In this document: piece by piece, positions 30,493 to 43,647 of the stretch
How positions within the stretch are numbered: the stretch's first letter is position 1
Layout of the letters: every line of letters starts with the position of its first letter
Source: Doryteuthis pealeii
Lineage: Eukaryota; Mollusca; Cephalopoda; Myopsida; Loliginidae
Reading direction: 5' to 3'
NCBI GenBank assembly: GCA_023376005.1
Contig: CM042157.1
Location: 64,639,724-64,703,723, forward strand
DNA: 64,000 nt
Program-made: the position numbers and the translations under genes
Notes under the pieces: generated by a model
The model's input: only the letters and a program-made list of their open reading frames with translations
Told to the model about the DNA's origin: nothing
Database searches by the model: none

Positions 30493-30540
<48 letters not shown>
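30230..30540 (+). repeat. (GA)n microsatellite, higher-order
   Basis: Three GA blocks separated by near-identical spacers (GTATGAATGAAAGAGTTAG...ATATATCTGAGA). Block 2 has a single GA block (53,518-53,568). Confidence 0.9.
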
Positions 30541-30546
<6 letters not shown>

Positions 30547-30711
30547 CATCAGTGAGGAAAAACTGCCATTTAAGCAAACGTAGGCAACATGTTACAATAG
30601 CTGTATGTGTATTGACCATTAAAAGAGGCCTGTACCTACAATTTCAGATGGTACGGTACACTGGTTTTACGAGAATAAAAGAAAATGAAATGGTTATTCA
30701 CAAAAACTCAC

Positions 30712-30772
30712 CCATTTGTCAACATCAATATCGTATTCATCCTTTGCTTTTTCTGGATGTTCCTTTTTGTAA
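30712..30772 (-). CDS. LMAN1: LMAN1 exon B (stalk), block 1
   Basis: Encodes YKKEHPEKAKDEYDIDVDKW after one leading T that completes a codon from exon A. It corresponds to human KKKEEFQKGHPDLQG and shares the HP motif. TTTTAG acceptor and GTGAGT donor are canonical. Identical sequence in block 2 (53,746-53,806). Confidence 0.88.
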
Positions 30773-30773
30773 C

Positions 30774-30804
<31 letters not shown>

Positions 30805-30884
30805 AAAAATCAATATATAATTTATCAACCATTGCAATGAAAACAATCAATATCAGTAATAAAAAAAAAAATCAATAAGGATCC

Positions 30885-31031
30885 CCTCCCCCCCATCACA
30901 CAATAGGTGATAGCACGTGCGATACCCTTCCCACATCAGCTGCCAACCAGGAGGGATAACAGTTTTGATAGCTCAATGCAGTACTGACACTCCTAGTGCT
31001 ACCAAGCAGCTTTTGCCACTGGACAGGGTAT
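30885..31031 (+). repeat. GATAGCACGTGCGATACC repeat
   Basis: A roughly 140-bp dispersed repeat with paired flanking words (GATAGCAC..., GGACAGGGT). A diverged copy is at 31,826-31,955. Block 2 copies at 53,925 and 54,905. Confidence 0.65.
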
Positions 31032-31129
31032 TAAAAAAAATTATGTATACTAGAACAACAAAGGCTTAAGAAATATTAAAAGATATCTGTCTATACAAAG
31101 AGATATAATGTAAAAGATATATATATTAT

Positions 31130-31394
31130 GGACTCTCCCGTCGATTTTCGACGTATGAGGGTTCATACATACAATGAACACCCACACAGTGATTTGTTTA
31201 TAGTGGTGAAGGCTTGTGTTGGACCATCCACACTTTTTGGCACAGTCGATAGGAAAGAATTGGTGCATCAAGGGTTGCCACAAACCCAATCAACGACCGA
31301 CCTCAGGAATTTTGAATTCAGAGTTATCCCTCTCCTAGACTGGTTACCTACCCAAGGCTGAAGGGCCCAATCTGCCCTACTATTTAACCCATAG

Positions 31395-31398
<4 letters not shown>
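31130..31398 (-). mobile_element. SINE-like repeat
   Basis: The TCGATTTTCGACGTATGAGG start and CTCCTAGACTGGTTACC body match 10,690 and 54,206. The tRNA-like head is not present on this copy. Confidence 0.6.
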
Positions 31399-31423
<25 letters not shown>

Positions 31424-31428
<5 letters not shown>

Positions 31429-31768
31429 GTTTCGTTGAATTGAACAGACAATTCCTGTCTGACAAGTCTTTCATTGATCCGTTCTAATCTTCAGGCCATC
31501 CTTCTGGTGTCAGGGTGGAACTGGTATACCAGTCCACCAAATATTTCAACACTAGCGCTTTCGGCAATACACTTTGCCATCCTCAGGTGGGAAACGATGG
31601 AATAGTTTTCATGTCTCGTTTTTAACGAGAACGAGTAGAAGCAAGGAATTAGTGGGAGGTAATATACATTTGACACCAGAAGGATGGCCAGAAGATTAGA
31701 ACGGATCAATGAAAGACTTGTCAGACAGGAATTGTCTGTTCAATTCAAAAGAAACCTGTATAAAAGAA
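31424..31768. mobile_element. Foldback with hammerhead-like core
   Basis: Left arm 31,424-31,512 and right arm 31,676-31,768 are reverse complements. The minus strand at 31,550-31,589 carries CTGAGGA, a GGCA/TGCC stem II and GAAA, with palindromic stem III AGCGCT and triplet CTA. Stem I is only CAC/GTG. In block 2 most of the right arm is missing (54,526-54,790). Confidence 0.6.
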
Positions 31769-31955
31769 AAAATGCTGCCTAAATACACTTTATATATATA
31801 TATATACACACACACACATATTTTTTCAGCATACAACATGTGATAGCACATGTGATACCCTGCCCTCATTAGCTGCCAACCAGTAGTAATAACACAGTTT
31901 CAGTAGCTAAAGGTGGTACTGCCACTCATGGTGCATTTGGCCACTAGACAGGGTG

Positions 31956-32214
31956 TTAAAAATTACTTGAATAACAGAGAAGAAATTACAATGTACTTTC
32001 ATCTTAGGAGTTTTCATTTTAATTGCTGTTTGTGATTTTTAAAAAGCGTTTACTTTTGGCCGTTGATGTCATTACATGCTTGCATTAACTGCTGGTGTTA
32101 CATAATCACACGGGAATGGTGATTATGCACGCATTTCAATTAGTGTTGAAGACTAACTTTGACCAAATCCAGCTTGATGCATATTGCACCATGGTTCGAA
32201 GACAATGTGATTTG
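31956..32214. other. No feature recognised
   Basis: Moderately AT-rich, with no repeat ends or coding signal that I can support. Confidence 0.5.
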
Positions 32215-32655
32215 TTTGTTTGTTTGTTTTGTTTTATGGCATATCAACCTCAGTGGGTCATTTAATACCGATAAAGTTTTGAAATAAATCAATTCTTAAT
32301 GGATAATACAATTTTTTATAAAATACATTTTCTATTTAACCCATAGATGGGACCCTTACAGGTACTACCACTCCCGGTCAGAGTGGACCAGGGAGCAATG
32401 GTGATGAATGGGTTGCTCCACATTCCCAAACCTCCAAAACTGGAACCTCAACATCAGATAGAGTTTAACGTCATTTCCAGGACATGTAGACCCGCAGCCA
32501 CCGCCTTTAGCACCCATATGATAAAAAGGGCTTGGGGCTTGCCATTAGGGCAATAGGGTTAGGAAAATCATATAGGTGCTAGGCTTGACGTGACCAGCCG
32601 ATTGATCGGAGGGGCCTCTCGACCGACCGCCTAGCCCAAGATAGGGCCAAAGTGA
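32215..32655 (+). repeat. Dispersed GGCATATCAACC repeat, long copy
   Basis: A (GTTT)n lead-in, then head, middle block and tail. It continues through the GATTGATCGGAGGGGCC segment that elsewhere (23,870, 24,600) leads into LINE sequence. Block 2 copy at 55,300-55,745. Confidence 0.7.
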
Positions 32656-32764
32656 GGCGATTTGAAACAATTTTCAATTAACATCTCATTCAGCCAAAAT
32701 CATGTATCATTTCAGTCCCTGTTCTAAATCTGAGCTGAACATTCCCTACTTACAATATTATGCA

Positions 32765-32840
32765 TTCAGGAGGTGCTTGTAGTGTAATGGTTATCATCAT
32801 AGGAAATAGACACTGTGAGCTGGTAGCGTTAATATCCTTG
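32765..32840 (+). mobile_element. tRNA-like 5' half (SINE fragment)
   Basis: GGTGCTTGTAGTGTAATGGT resembles a tRNA 5' half with box A. No box B follows, so it is a SINE fragment. Block 2: about 55,860-55,935. Confidence 0.45.
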
Positions 32841-32890
32841 GGAAAGTTGGTTGATTGCACTTTATGCCATGTCAACCCTTGTTACCCCCT

Positions 32891-32990
32891 NNNNNNNNNN
32901 NNNNNNNNNNNNNNNNNNNNNNNNNNNNNNNNNNNNNNNNNNNNNNNNNNNNNNNNNNNNNNNNNNNNNNNNNNNNNNNNNNNNNNNNNN
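32891..32990. other. Assembly gap, exactly 100 N
   Basis: A run of exactly 100 N, the usual placeholder for a gap of unknown size. Block 1 ends within a few bases to its left and block 2 begins immediately to its right. Confidence 0.99.
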
Positions 32991-34049
32991 TTTTTCATTA
33001 ACTTCATGTGTATTAATAAATTGGTAGAAATGATTTTCATTACTTCATGTGTTTAATAAATATGGTAGAAATGATTTTTCATTAACTTCATGTGTATTAA
33101 TAAATTGGTAGAAATGATTTTTCATTAACTTCATGTGTATTAATAAATTGGTATAAAATTGATTTTTCATTATTCTGTGTATTAATAAATTGGTAGAAAT
33201 GATTTTTTCATTAACTTCATGTAGATTAATAAATTGGTAGAAATGATTCTTTCATGTGTATCAACAAATTGGTAGAAATAATTTTTATTGTCTTTATGTG
33301 TATTAATAATTTGGTAGAATTCATTTTTATTAACTAGCAAAAAGATTTATTACATAAAATATTATTTATAACAAGTACTACCAATCTGGGTCAGAGTGGA
33401 CCTGGGAGTAATGGCAATGAAGGAATATTTCATACTCCCCAGAGTTCCAAAATTGGAACCTCACCACTCTATGCAGTTTAGCGTCATACACAGGACATTA
33501 AAGCTCTATTTGACCCATAGATAAATCAGGTCTCAAGATTGAAATATATGTTCTATATAAAACCAATAGGCTTTATTTATAAGACAACTTTTTATTACTC
33601 ATACTAATAGTATATTCTACTTATTACTCATACTAACAAGTAGAATATACTATGCTGTAGTTAGTTAATTTCATATATACAGCTATGTGTTATGTACGAT
33701 ATTTTTATATTATTTAATTTACTCTCTATGGTCGAGAATGTTTTTCAAACATTGGACTTCATAGGCACAAAAACTATATTATAGTCTTCCGAGACTGAAA
33801 TGCCAATAATTATAATTTATATTATTTATTTAATTTACTGTGTTATCTAATTTACTATAAGTGATACCATTTATTCAATTTTACTATAAGTGATACCATT
33901 TATTCAATTTACTATGTGATATCATTTCAATTTACTTATGTGAATATCATTTATCAATTTACTATATGTGATATCATTTATTCAATTTACTATATGTGAT
34001 ATCATTTATTCAATTTACTATGTGATATCAATTTATTCAATATATAATT
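32991..34049 (+). repeat. Block 2: 43-bp and 29-bp satellites
   Basis: Starts inside the 43-bp satellite (to about 33,325). It continues with the repeat tail at 33,362-33,503 and a contracted, irregular 29-bp satellite at about 33,845-34,045. An extra ATTACTCATACTAA duplication at 33,590-33,640 is not in block 1. Confidence 0.85.
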
Positions 34050-35544
34050 CTATATTAATTTTTATAGATGCACTGCTAGTATCTTTTTATGAAGGGTTGG
34101 AAAATAAAGATCTTTGCTAGTTTGTGCATATAGTCTGATAATTAATGGGAAAAAATGATGTGAAAATTTTTTTTTTTTTTTTTGTACAATTACAAAAATG
34201 TTTTTTATGATATTTTTTTTTTTAAATAAAAGAGTCAATTCATGAAAAATGAAATTTCAAAAGGCTAAATAGAAATCAGGGAGAAAGATAAAAAAAAGAA
34301 AAGAAAAAGATTTTTAATTCATCACAATGAGCAGAAATTTGCATCTATACAAAAAATAAATAAAATTAATAAAAAAAAAAATTAAAAGATTTTTTTTAAA
34401 TTTGGAAAAAAAAAATAAAATAAAAAATAAAAATGATAAAAAATAAAAATAAAATAAAAAATAGTAACAATATTTTAAAAAGGAATGTTTTTTATTTATT
34501 TTCTTTTTTGATCAAGAAAATTGATATGGGGAGGAAATTCATTTCATAGGAATTCATTTATCCTGATAAATTTGATTTGATTTTGAATAGTAGGTATACA
34601 AGGTGGGGAAAAGAAATTTAAAAAAGAAAAAGAAAAAAAAAGAAAGAAAAAAAAAGAAAACAAAGAGAGAAAAAAGAAAACAGAAAAAAAGAAAAAAAAG
34701 AAAGAAAAGAAATTTGCCAAATATGCAGATATATCCAGTTTAGTCCAGGTTAAAAGAGTGGTAAGGTTAACCGAAAGGCAAACTTTTTTTTTTTAGACAT
34801 TATTTTTCTCAATGTAAGTATCATTGGGGACCAAGAAAAATTATAATCTAGAATTTAACATAAAAAGTCAATATCAGATCATATAGATTACTATAAACAA
34901 TAACTTGACTATTTTAATACAGACCCCGTCCGTCCCCTACCCTCAAAAAAGAAAAAAAAAAAAAAAAAAAAAAAAAAAAGAAAAAAGAAAGAAAAAAAGA
35001 AAGAGTCCAGTAAACAATAAGACAGAAACAAAAGTTCCTTCTTAAAGGATTTTGGAATTTTTAGGGGAAATATTGATTAGAGTGAATATATATATATATA
35101 TTATATGCCTATAACAAACTATTTGAAGATCAAGTTATATAATCAAAAGAACATTGTTAATAATTCTTATTTACTTATTAATTGACTATTTCTTTGCCCC
35201 TAATACCCAATGAACTATTGAGATGGTCAGATCAATACTATTTAAGAAAACAAAAAAAAAAAAAAAACAAAGCAAGAGTTGTCTCCCCTTGTTGAACGAA
35301 GCCTATTGCTGGTTATATTGATTTCTTGGAGCTAATATTCACCCAACTCCATTGAGGGTGGATTCTGACACAAGGTCAAAATTAGTGAGTGGCTACCATC
35401 ACACATTTATACAAGTACTTTCAGAATTTCTTTCGGTACTAATCAGTAATCATCCCAGAACCCACCCCCATTAAGTGCAAGGTGTGGGTAAAGTCAAGGA
35501 GATGACCCCAGTCGCCTTAAGTCATTTGATGGGAGGAAGTTTCA

Positions 35545-35597
<53 letters not shown>

Positions 35598-36065
35598 TGG
35601 TATATTCATTGGTGATAGAGCATATCTATATCTAGGTTTTGATAACAGACACAGTCAACAGCGCTTGGTAACTGTTGATCGCATCGGTGAAAAATTGACA
35701 ACCAACAAGAGCTGTTGACAATCCTAACTTATATATAATAAATAAGATTAAAAACAGCACAATATCAATCACTTTGAATTTTGGTTATTATTCCTTATAT
35801 TTTTTTTCTCCTTTTTCCAATACAACCAAAAAAGTTTCCAAACATCCATTACCTATATCTATAAAGAAGCATACATGGACTCCGTAACATTATATAAATA
35901 TATATGGTTAATTAACGCCTGAAGAAGATATCAGAAGATCTGAAACACAAGTCGCAAATGTAAAATAATAATAAAAATTTTAAAAAAAAAAAAAAAACAT
36001 CCATTTTGCGGACGTTTTTTTATAAAATATTTAATTTTTCTCCCATTGGACCCATAACAACACTT

Positions 36066-36096
<31 letters not shown>

Positions 36097-36687
36097 AAAA
36101 GGGGAAGCATTTATTTCCATACTGATTACTAGTAAATTCCAATACAAGAAAGAAAAGAAAACAATGGAGGAGACTTAAAATATCCAGTTCTTACCATACA
36201 AAGCAAAAATGACGTTATACTTCCCCCACCCAAAAGTTTAAGGTGAGTGTGTTTGAGAGGTCAACGTTAAGAATTGCATCATCTCTGCAACCAACTTCAG
36301 TCTATGTGCCACAGTGAATCTCGTGACTAAACTTAAGTTTCTTGTGTCCTTCCTGAAGACAACACAGCTGAGAAAGTAGCGCAGATACTACACTCCAATC
36401 CCTGCTTCAAAGATATCACCGTTTAAGATACCGACAGTCAAAATAATCTGTCAACATTCAACGTAATTTTGTAATTTTGCATATTTGTATCTGATACCCT
36501 TAAAGCTAATCCTCTATTTTAATAAATGTGAGTGTGTCACATTATTTCAACTTTACTCCTAGATGCTGTAGCCCAACATATCATACCATTTTGGAATCTG
36601 GTCAACTTTGAGCAATTTAAAAACATTCCAAGCCGAAGCTGGACCCGCAATCCTGAAATTTTGGATTCCCAAGTTTTGATTACTGCA
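34050..36687. other. Block 2: counterpart of 9,061-12,196
   Basis: Same order as block 1, minus the SINE at 10,690. (TA)n at 35,547-35,594 is much longer than in block 1. The hammerhead-like motif at 35,919 keeps an intact CTGAAGA. Confidence 0.7.
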
Positions 36688-36900
36688 GGCTAGAAACCAC
36701 AAGGTTCTAGTTCGATACCGGTCCCCGCAACTCAGCGTATGAGTAGCACAGGGATCTGTGCGGTAAAGTAAGGAGCTGGTGGTAGATGTAGCGCTCCACC
36801 TCAGATGCTAAAACAATCTCCTTGGTCTAGCGCTATTGAAAAGGGGATGGACTCCCTCGCTGACTGGCTAATACCGACTTTACTTTTACTTTTTTATTTC
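36688..36900 (+). mobile_element. Block 2: tRNA-derived SINE, 5'-truncated
   Basis: Counterpart of 12,197-12,412, with one base lost from the box B-like segment (GGTTCTAGTTCGATACC). Confidence 0.75.
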
Positions 36901-37173
36901 TACAATAAAATTTAATATCTACTCAATGCGTGAAGTGTTATTGTTACACTAAAAGCCCAATCAAGAGTCTCCTGCTGGAGCTAGCTTAAATGTCGCCCAA
37001 TAGGCTGGCATTTAAGCTAGTTTAGTATAAGCAGACATTATAGGAAGTGAGGATAGTGTTGACTGTCAACAACACTTGGTGTCTGGAAGTTTCTCGCTTA
37101 TGTGAATCATCAAACCAAGTGGGGTGGTTCAATAGAACAGGAACCTACAAAACTTTTGATGGAAAATTATTTT

Positions 37174-37230
<57 letters not shown>

Positions 37231-37412
37231 CTATATATATCAATATAATTTTGTTTTGGGATGAAACAAAGAAATCACAGTGCTCAATATATATATATAT
37301 TTTCCTGTTAGTTCGGATCTTTCCATGTGTGGTTTAACCGAAGTGATGCAGTTAAACCGTATTGAGAGCTCAATGTGCCTAGTGCCAGTGAGTGGACAGA
37401 CAGAGCAAAGTA

Positions 37413-37618
37413 TTCAATAAATGAAGGAAAAAAAACTTTAAATTTGCTTCATTACAATAATTTATTTCAAGTGCATTACCACAGCATTTTCAGGTATGAG
37501 CAAAGTCATGGATATTATATCCATGACTTTGCTCATACCTGAAGATGCTGCAGTAATACAGTTGAAATAAATTATCGTAATGAAGCAAATTTAAAGTTTT
37601 TTTCCTTCATTTATTGCA
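37413..37618. mobile_element. Block 2: foldback with hammerhead
   Basis: Counterpart of 12,850-13,055. The plus-strand ribozyme unit is 37,534-37,582 with an ATC cleavage triplet. Confidence 0.7.
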
Positions 37619-37639
37619 TTATATATATATATATATAAC

Positions 37640-37884
37640 CTACTGAAAACTACAGTAGGTATTTACTCAACCTGTTCACCACAGGTAGGATGTGACATAA
37701 GGTTGAAAGTTTGGGGCATCCAGCAAGGATTGAACTCGCCATTCAGTAGTAATGGATCTGCTATTGTCCTCATCTTTATTGTCATATACAATTTGCCCTC
37801 TGACTTCTTCAGGTGTTTTTATGTTTTAACTTTTATTATTTTTTTGTTTTGTTTAATATATTGAAGTCATGTGATTATTTTACC

Positions 37885-37954
<70 letters not shown>

Positions 37955-38165
37955 GAGGGTGACGACAAGACTTTCAGATGCCCCTGTACAACAGTTACAT
38001 TAATTGTTTTGTTTCATGGCATATCAACCCTTCTGGGTCATTTAATGCTGAATCAAGTCTTTTTGATAAACAAAGGACTCGGTTGTTTTATTTATGGCAT
38101 ATCAACCCTTTCTGGGTCATTTAATGCCGAATAAAGTCATTTTGATAAACAAAGGACTCACAGTA
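37640..38165 (+). repeat. Block 2: SINE fragment, poly(A), 79-bp tandem x2
   Basis: SINE body fragment at about 37,640-37,760, a poly(A) run of about 50 at 37,888-37,937, and two copies of the 79-bp tandem unit at 38,010-38,160. Confidence 0.75.
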
Positions 38166-38801
38166 CTTGCAGTTACCTTAAGTAGTCACCCAATCAAGTA
38201 CTGAACAGGCTCATCATTGCTTAACTGCAGTGATCTTGTAAGAACCATTGCTTTCAGTGTCACTTGACCGTAAGTGCAGACACATTCAGTCTATCAGAAT
38301 TCATAACCTTCTGACAATTCCTAACTAAATCCTGTATTCAGTCCACAAAGTTAAAGTTCTTATTTTGGAGTCTATACATGGATGTCCTAATTAATTCTTT
38401 CCTCAAGACATTGCTCGTTCATCTCTTTCCACTAAACCAGAGTATATGTACTAACTGACCTGGAAATCAAACTTAAAACCGCCAGATAATTTTAACCAAT
38501 GCTTTTAACCACTCGGTAAAGTAGATGTAACTTGGGAGCCTTAAACTTTATGTCAAAGTGAACCAGAGAATCTTGTTTTATGACTTTTTAATGCTATTAC
38601 AACCAAGATAAGAACACTTAAATAATGTGTTACAAGAAATTTATTTAAAAGAAAAAAAAAAAAAGAAAAAAAAAAGTTTGTGGCCAATGTTTGGAAAGTT
38701 GTGTCCTGCATAGTTCTTGGCAGTTGAGAGAGACTCAATCTTCAGACACCATTTTTCATGGCTGTATTGGTTACTTCTCTTAATGAGTTGACTATTCAAT
38801 A

Positions 38802-38810
<9 letters not shown>
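38166..38810. other. Block 2: no feature recognised
   Basis: Counterpart of 13,831-14,460; nothing assigned. Confidence 0.5.
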
Positions 38811-38841
<31 letters not shown>

Positions 38842-39775
38842 TGAGAGAGAGAGATTGAGAAGAAGAAAAAAAAAACAGAACAAGAAAGAAAAAGACAATT
38901 TAGGAAAATCAAATTGACATATTTTACTAAAGGATCTATCGTCATCTGCGTGCATATACATTATGGTTGGGGGAAGGAGAGAGAGAGAGAGATTTATTTG
39001 GTTGAAACATTTCTGGGGAGAAAAAAAAGAGAAAAGAAAAAAAAAAAAGAGAGATAAAAATCAAGTATTCATACACACTATGTGAATTATCATGCTTCTC
39101 ACCCTTGCAATGTAGATGTACCTTGTGTCTGACCCGCATAAGTGGGGTGTGTGGGAAATAAAATTCACTAATAACATAGGCCCTTCACGGCCTGTATCCA
39201 GTGGCTTTGGCCACTAGACTGTTAGTGAAAATTAACAGCGTGATCCCAGGGGGCCATTCTCCTAGGTAATAACTGCCATCTTGATTTAAAGGGGAAGGGC
39301 CGGGTTTATCGCCCAGTGCCTGAGGCGCCACCCTTGAGGAGGAATGCTGAGGGGATCCATGCAATCTTTGTGCATGACATCCCATGAGCTACGGTTCGTG
39401 GGTGGTCCCAAATTAATTGGACCATGTGTCTGACTCACATAAGTGGTAAGTAAAATGCAGATGTATATTTAGAAATAAATTCATTTGTATTTTGATGATA
39501 CTAGACCTCGAGAGAAACGTCAATTTGATTTTTGAAACTTTTTTTTTCTCAGATATATATTATATATAAATTTGGAATGATATCTGACAGTATGAGAAAG
39601 AAAAAGACAGCCTTTAAAATCAGGCTGACCTGTTTGAAAAAGAGGTCTAGGGCTATCAGATTGCAAACTAATTTATCATCAAAATGGATCTACATTAAAG
39701 GGGAGAGAAGCTTGATGATTTATGTAGAGTGCATGGACTCTTAATTTAATTGACTGAAACAGTTTTGATTTGAAG

Positions 39776-39809
<34 letters not shown>

Positions 39810-40573
39810 ACTGAGGATTCATATACTCTACATAAATTATCCAGCTTCACTCCCCTAATAATGTAAGATCCGTTTTTGGTGATAGATTCATTTTGATTCT
39901 GATAACACTAAGACTCTAAGTGAAACATTTCTATGAGAGAAAAAGAATGTTTAAAAATAATCACAAATTGGTAGGTTTCACTAGAGGTCTAGTATTTTCA
40001 GAATCCAATATATTAAAATTAATCCACATTACGGGGGGACAGAGAAGTATGAAAATTCATGTAGAGTGCATGAACGCTTGATATATATTTTTTTTCATAA
40101 TGTATATATATTTACCAACCCCTCCGCATGAGCAGGATGCGAGACAAGATCAATTTTTTAAGCAGAGTTTAACAGATTTGAATTCAGAGTTTTCCTTCTC
40201 CTAGACTGGTTACCTAGCCCTGGTTAAAGAGCCCAGTCTGCTCTGCTATTTACCCATAGTTGGAGGGAGAATTGGATTCATATCTTTTTCAAGGGTATTA
40301 GCGTCTTTATGAAAATGTAAACAGCTTCGTCCAGAAATTGAACACTGGACAACAAGTTAATTTCCTACGGCTCAAACCATTAGACCACGCGCCTCCATTT
40401 TTCATAATGTATAAGTGAATCAAGGCTTCATGCAATCTACATCTAGAAATTATCACGCTTCTCTCCCCTATAATGTAGATCTGTATTTGGTGATGAATTT
40501 ATTTGCATTCTGGTAATGATAGACCTCTAGGGAAACATGTTAATCTGATATTTGAAATTTTTTTCTTTATATA

Positions 40574-40610
<37 letters not shown>

Positions 40611-40680
40611 TATATTGTATAGATGTGAGATAGATGAAAATCATAGTCTGTATATTCAACTAACATAAACAAAAGAAAGT
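38811..40680. repeat. Block 2: alternating inverted array with insertions
   Basis: Same alternating array as 14,464-16,290. It is interrupted by the GC-rich element (39,132-39,442, minus) and the tRNA-SINE (40,112-40,398, minus). The (TA)n in front of that SINE is only a few units long here. Confidence 0.65.
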
Positions 40681-40681
40681 G

Positions 40682-41619
40682 TTGATTGGTTGGTTGGATT
40701 TTACGGCATGTCAACCCTTGTTAGGTTATTTTATGCCGAAGACATTTTGTTTTATTCATTCGTGTTGGGTATTAAATTTTTTTTTTTTTCAAAAACTAAA
40801 TTTTTTTAAACACATTTTTTCAAACTCATTTTTGATCTACTATAGATAGCACCTTAACATATACTACCACTTTTAGGTCAGAGCGGACTCTGGGTGTAAC
40901 GGCGATGAATGGGTATTCTACACTCCCAGGAAATGGAACCTCACCACTAGATGCAGTTTAACGCCATGACCAGGAAAAAAGAAAATAGAGAAATGAGTAA
41001 AATGTGCTTACAATTAAACCATGAGAAGAAAAAAAAATTATAATTTCTCATGCTTCATTCTCTATGGCTTTCAATTATGAATCTTATCATAATGGAAATT
41101 CAGTGTCTGTGTCTGTAACCGAAACTACATTACTGCTTACATCACAATACCCTCAGGAATTGCGTAAGTTTATCAATGAGTATTTAATTTTGTATAGTCA
41201 AAATCATTAATACATAGAATAAATTTTTATTTATTAATAAGGTCTCTATGAAAAGCTGAGTTGGATTTGCCTTAAAAGAGCCCATGTTATTAGTGCATTT
41301 AAAATCCTGAAATGTGTCTTATATATCACTAAGGAATAAAGGTTTACATAATATATGGTGTGGTGAATTTGCATACTGGTTTTAACAAAACCAGGTTTAA
41401 TAAATAATTAGTTGGTGTTATTAATCTCTAATATTATTGTTTTTATTCTCCAACATATTAAAATGAATGATTTTATATAGAAACTAATAAAAATATAATT
41501 AAAATAAATGTAATCTTTTTATATGCGTTCTTATTTGATTTTGTTAGTCTTTCTAATTTAATATATTCCATTACATTAAAACTCAAATATTTACGCCTGA
41601 AGGGCACATATTTTGGTAG
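40682..41619 (+). mobile_element. Block 2: dispersed repeat and Helitron
   Basis: GGCATATCAACC-family copy at 40,682-40,976 and a Helitron at 41,082-41,619 with the same GTAG terminus as its counterpart at 16,829. Confidence 0.7.
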
Positions 41620-41884
41620 TACATTCAATTTTTTTAATACTTTCTTTTATTTACATTAGTTAAATATATATAGGCCATACAATTTTCATCTATCTATATA
41701 AGAAACATAATTTTATATATATATATATTAGATAAAAATATCCAATAAACAGGTAAGTTGGGGATGATTCTATTTGGGATCTTTATCCTCTTTTAAGTCC
41801 CTAAGAGAGCTCAATGTAGGATAATTAATAAATTAATTATATACAGAGCAATTTTTACACTTACAATATGAGATAAAAACTGAA

Positions 41885-42050
41885 GAGACGGTCATTTGGC
41901 TATTATAAATTTATTTCAGCTGGTAACTCTATAAAAAAGCCCAGTCTCGTCAGATAGCCATCATCTCCATTGTATGATGGCTATCTGATGAGACTGGGCT
42001 CCAGCTGAAATAAATTCATAATAGCTAAATGACGGTCTGTTGAGTTTTTC
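41885..42050. mobile_element. Block 2: inverted hammerhead pair
   Basis: Counterpart of 17,630-17,800. The minus-strand unit 41,898-41,959 and plus-strand unit 41,980-42,025 keep all catalytic positions, so both have survived in both haplotypes or copies. Confidence 0.7.
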
Positions 42051-42063
42051 TTTCTTATTGGAA

Positions 42064-42116
<53 letters not shown>

Positions 42117-42443
42117 CTAATCCTATTAGCAAATCCTTGCGGTAAGGAAAAACCCTGGCAAATAATTTGTTAGTAAAAATATACTACAAAGATTGCCTGA
42201 GAAAAAAAATAAAATTAAAGACCAAGAGAGTCGCACCAACCAAAAATAATCGATTAACACTATATAACTCGGCCAAAAAAAAAAATATATATATGCCGCT
42301 AGATTTGTCTAAAGATAAAATGTAAAGAGTGCTCGAAACCTAAGTAGAGCAAATAGCCAGGTCTACCAACTAACATCCGAGTCAGATTTTTGCCCTGATG
42401 AGCTAGTAAGCACTGTTAGTTGGTAGACCTGACTCATTAGGAG

Positions 42444-42480
<37 letters not shown>

Positions 42481-42696
42481 TTCTTATTCATTATAGTGCA
42501 CAATACATTTAAGGTGCAATTGTTAGCCACTTTTCTTCAAGACACATTGTCTTGAAGAAAAGGGGTTAACATGCTGCTTGGAAACCAATGGTAACAATTG
42601 CACCATAAATGTATTTTACACTATAATGAATAAATAAATACAACTCTTGCACCTGTAATCGAGCACTTTATTTTCAATTGTCCAAAAATTAAAAAA

Positions 42697-42747
<51 letters not shown>

Positions 42748-43313
42748 CTTTTTTTTTTTTTTTTCAGTTTAAACCTTTATCAGGAAAATATTTGAAATCC
42801 CCATGGAAATGTGTAACCATACTTAGGAGCAAATAAATGTATATCTGATGATGCAAATTCCCAAACCCTATGAAGTAAAAAACCAGTTCCTCTGTTTGTA
42901 ATTCTTCTGATGTGAATAACAAGACAGACAAAAAGGTTTTTTCGAGACAAAAGGTTTCTTGTGATAATTGTCACAATATCATTGAGAATTAAATGGTTTT
43001 CAGCCTAGTCAGCTGAAAGAAAAATCCCACCTACATTTTTTTAAATTTTTTTTTTTTTTTTTTTTTTAATTTTTTAAAGTTTTTCATTTTTTTTTTATTA
43101 CCGTCACCCACCTTGTCCTGAGTCTCTCTTTGACCAGTGGTCAATTAAAAATTGCCTAAGTTCAGCAGTTCGTAATTAATCTGTCCTCAGATTGGTCAGT
43201 GGTCAACCAGTCTGTCAAGTGGTCACATATACAAATTAATCGTCTCAGATGCACACAATGAAGACGTCACAACTTTCACACATTTTTTAAAAACCTCCGT
43301 AACATTTTCACAT
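42051..43313. repeat. Block 2: foldbacks, (TA)n and LMAN1 3' flank
   Basis: Two foldbacks (42,355-42,436 and 42,480-42,640), (TA)n at about 42,703-42,744 and the LMAN1 3' flank to 43,313, all as in block 1. Confidence 0.65.
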
Positions 43314-43350
43314 TTAATAGAATTTCTTGGCTTGTGCTTCTTTGTTTTGC
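43314..43350 (-). CDS. LMAN1: LMAN1 exon G, block 2
   Basis: Identical coding sequence to 19,094-19,130: cytoplasmic tail ending KKFY and stop, canonical acceptor. If the blocks are one locus this is the allelic copy. Confidence 0.92.
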
Positions 43351-43612
43351 CTGAAAATAAAAAAAAAAAGAGAACAAAATTTAAATTTACCAACTACTTT
43401 AATGATCGATTTTAGATTTTTTTTTTTTTTAAATATATGTAATTTGCAAATGAAAAAAAAAAATAAAAATTGTATCTTGTAAATAAAAAAGAAAAAAAAA
43501 GAAAAATTTACCTTGCAAAACAAATAAAAAGTATCTTGAAAAAAGAAAAAAAAAAAAGAAAGAAAAAAGAATTATGTATCTTTCAACAGAAAAAAAAAAA
43601 TATATAAACCTT

Positions 43613-43647
<35 letters not shown>

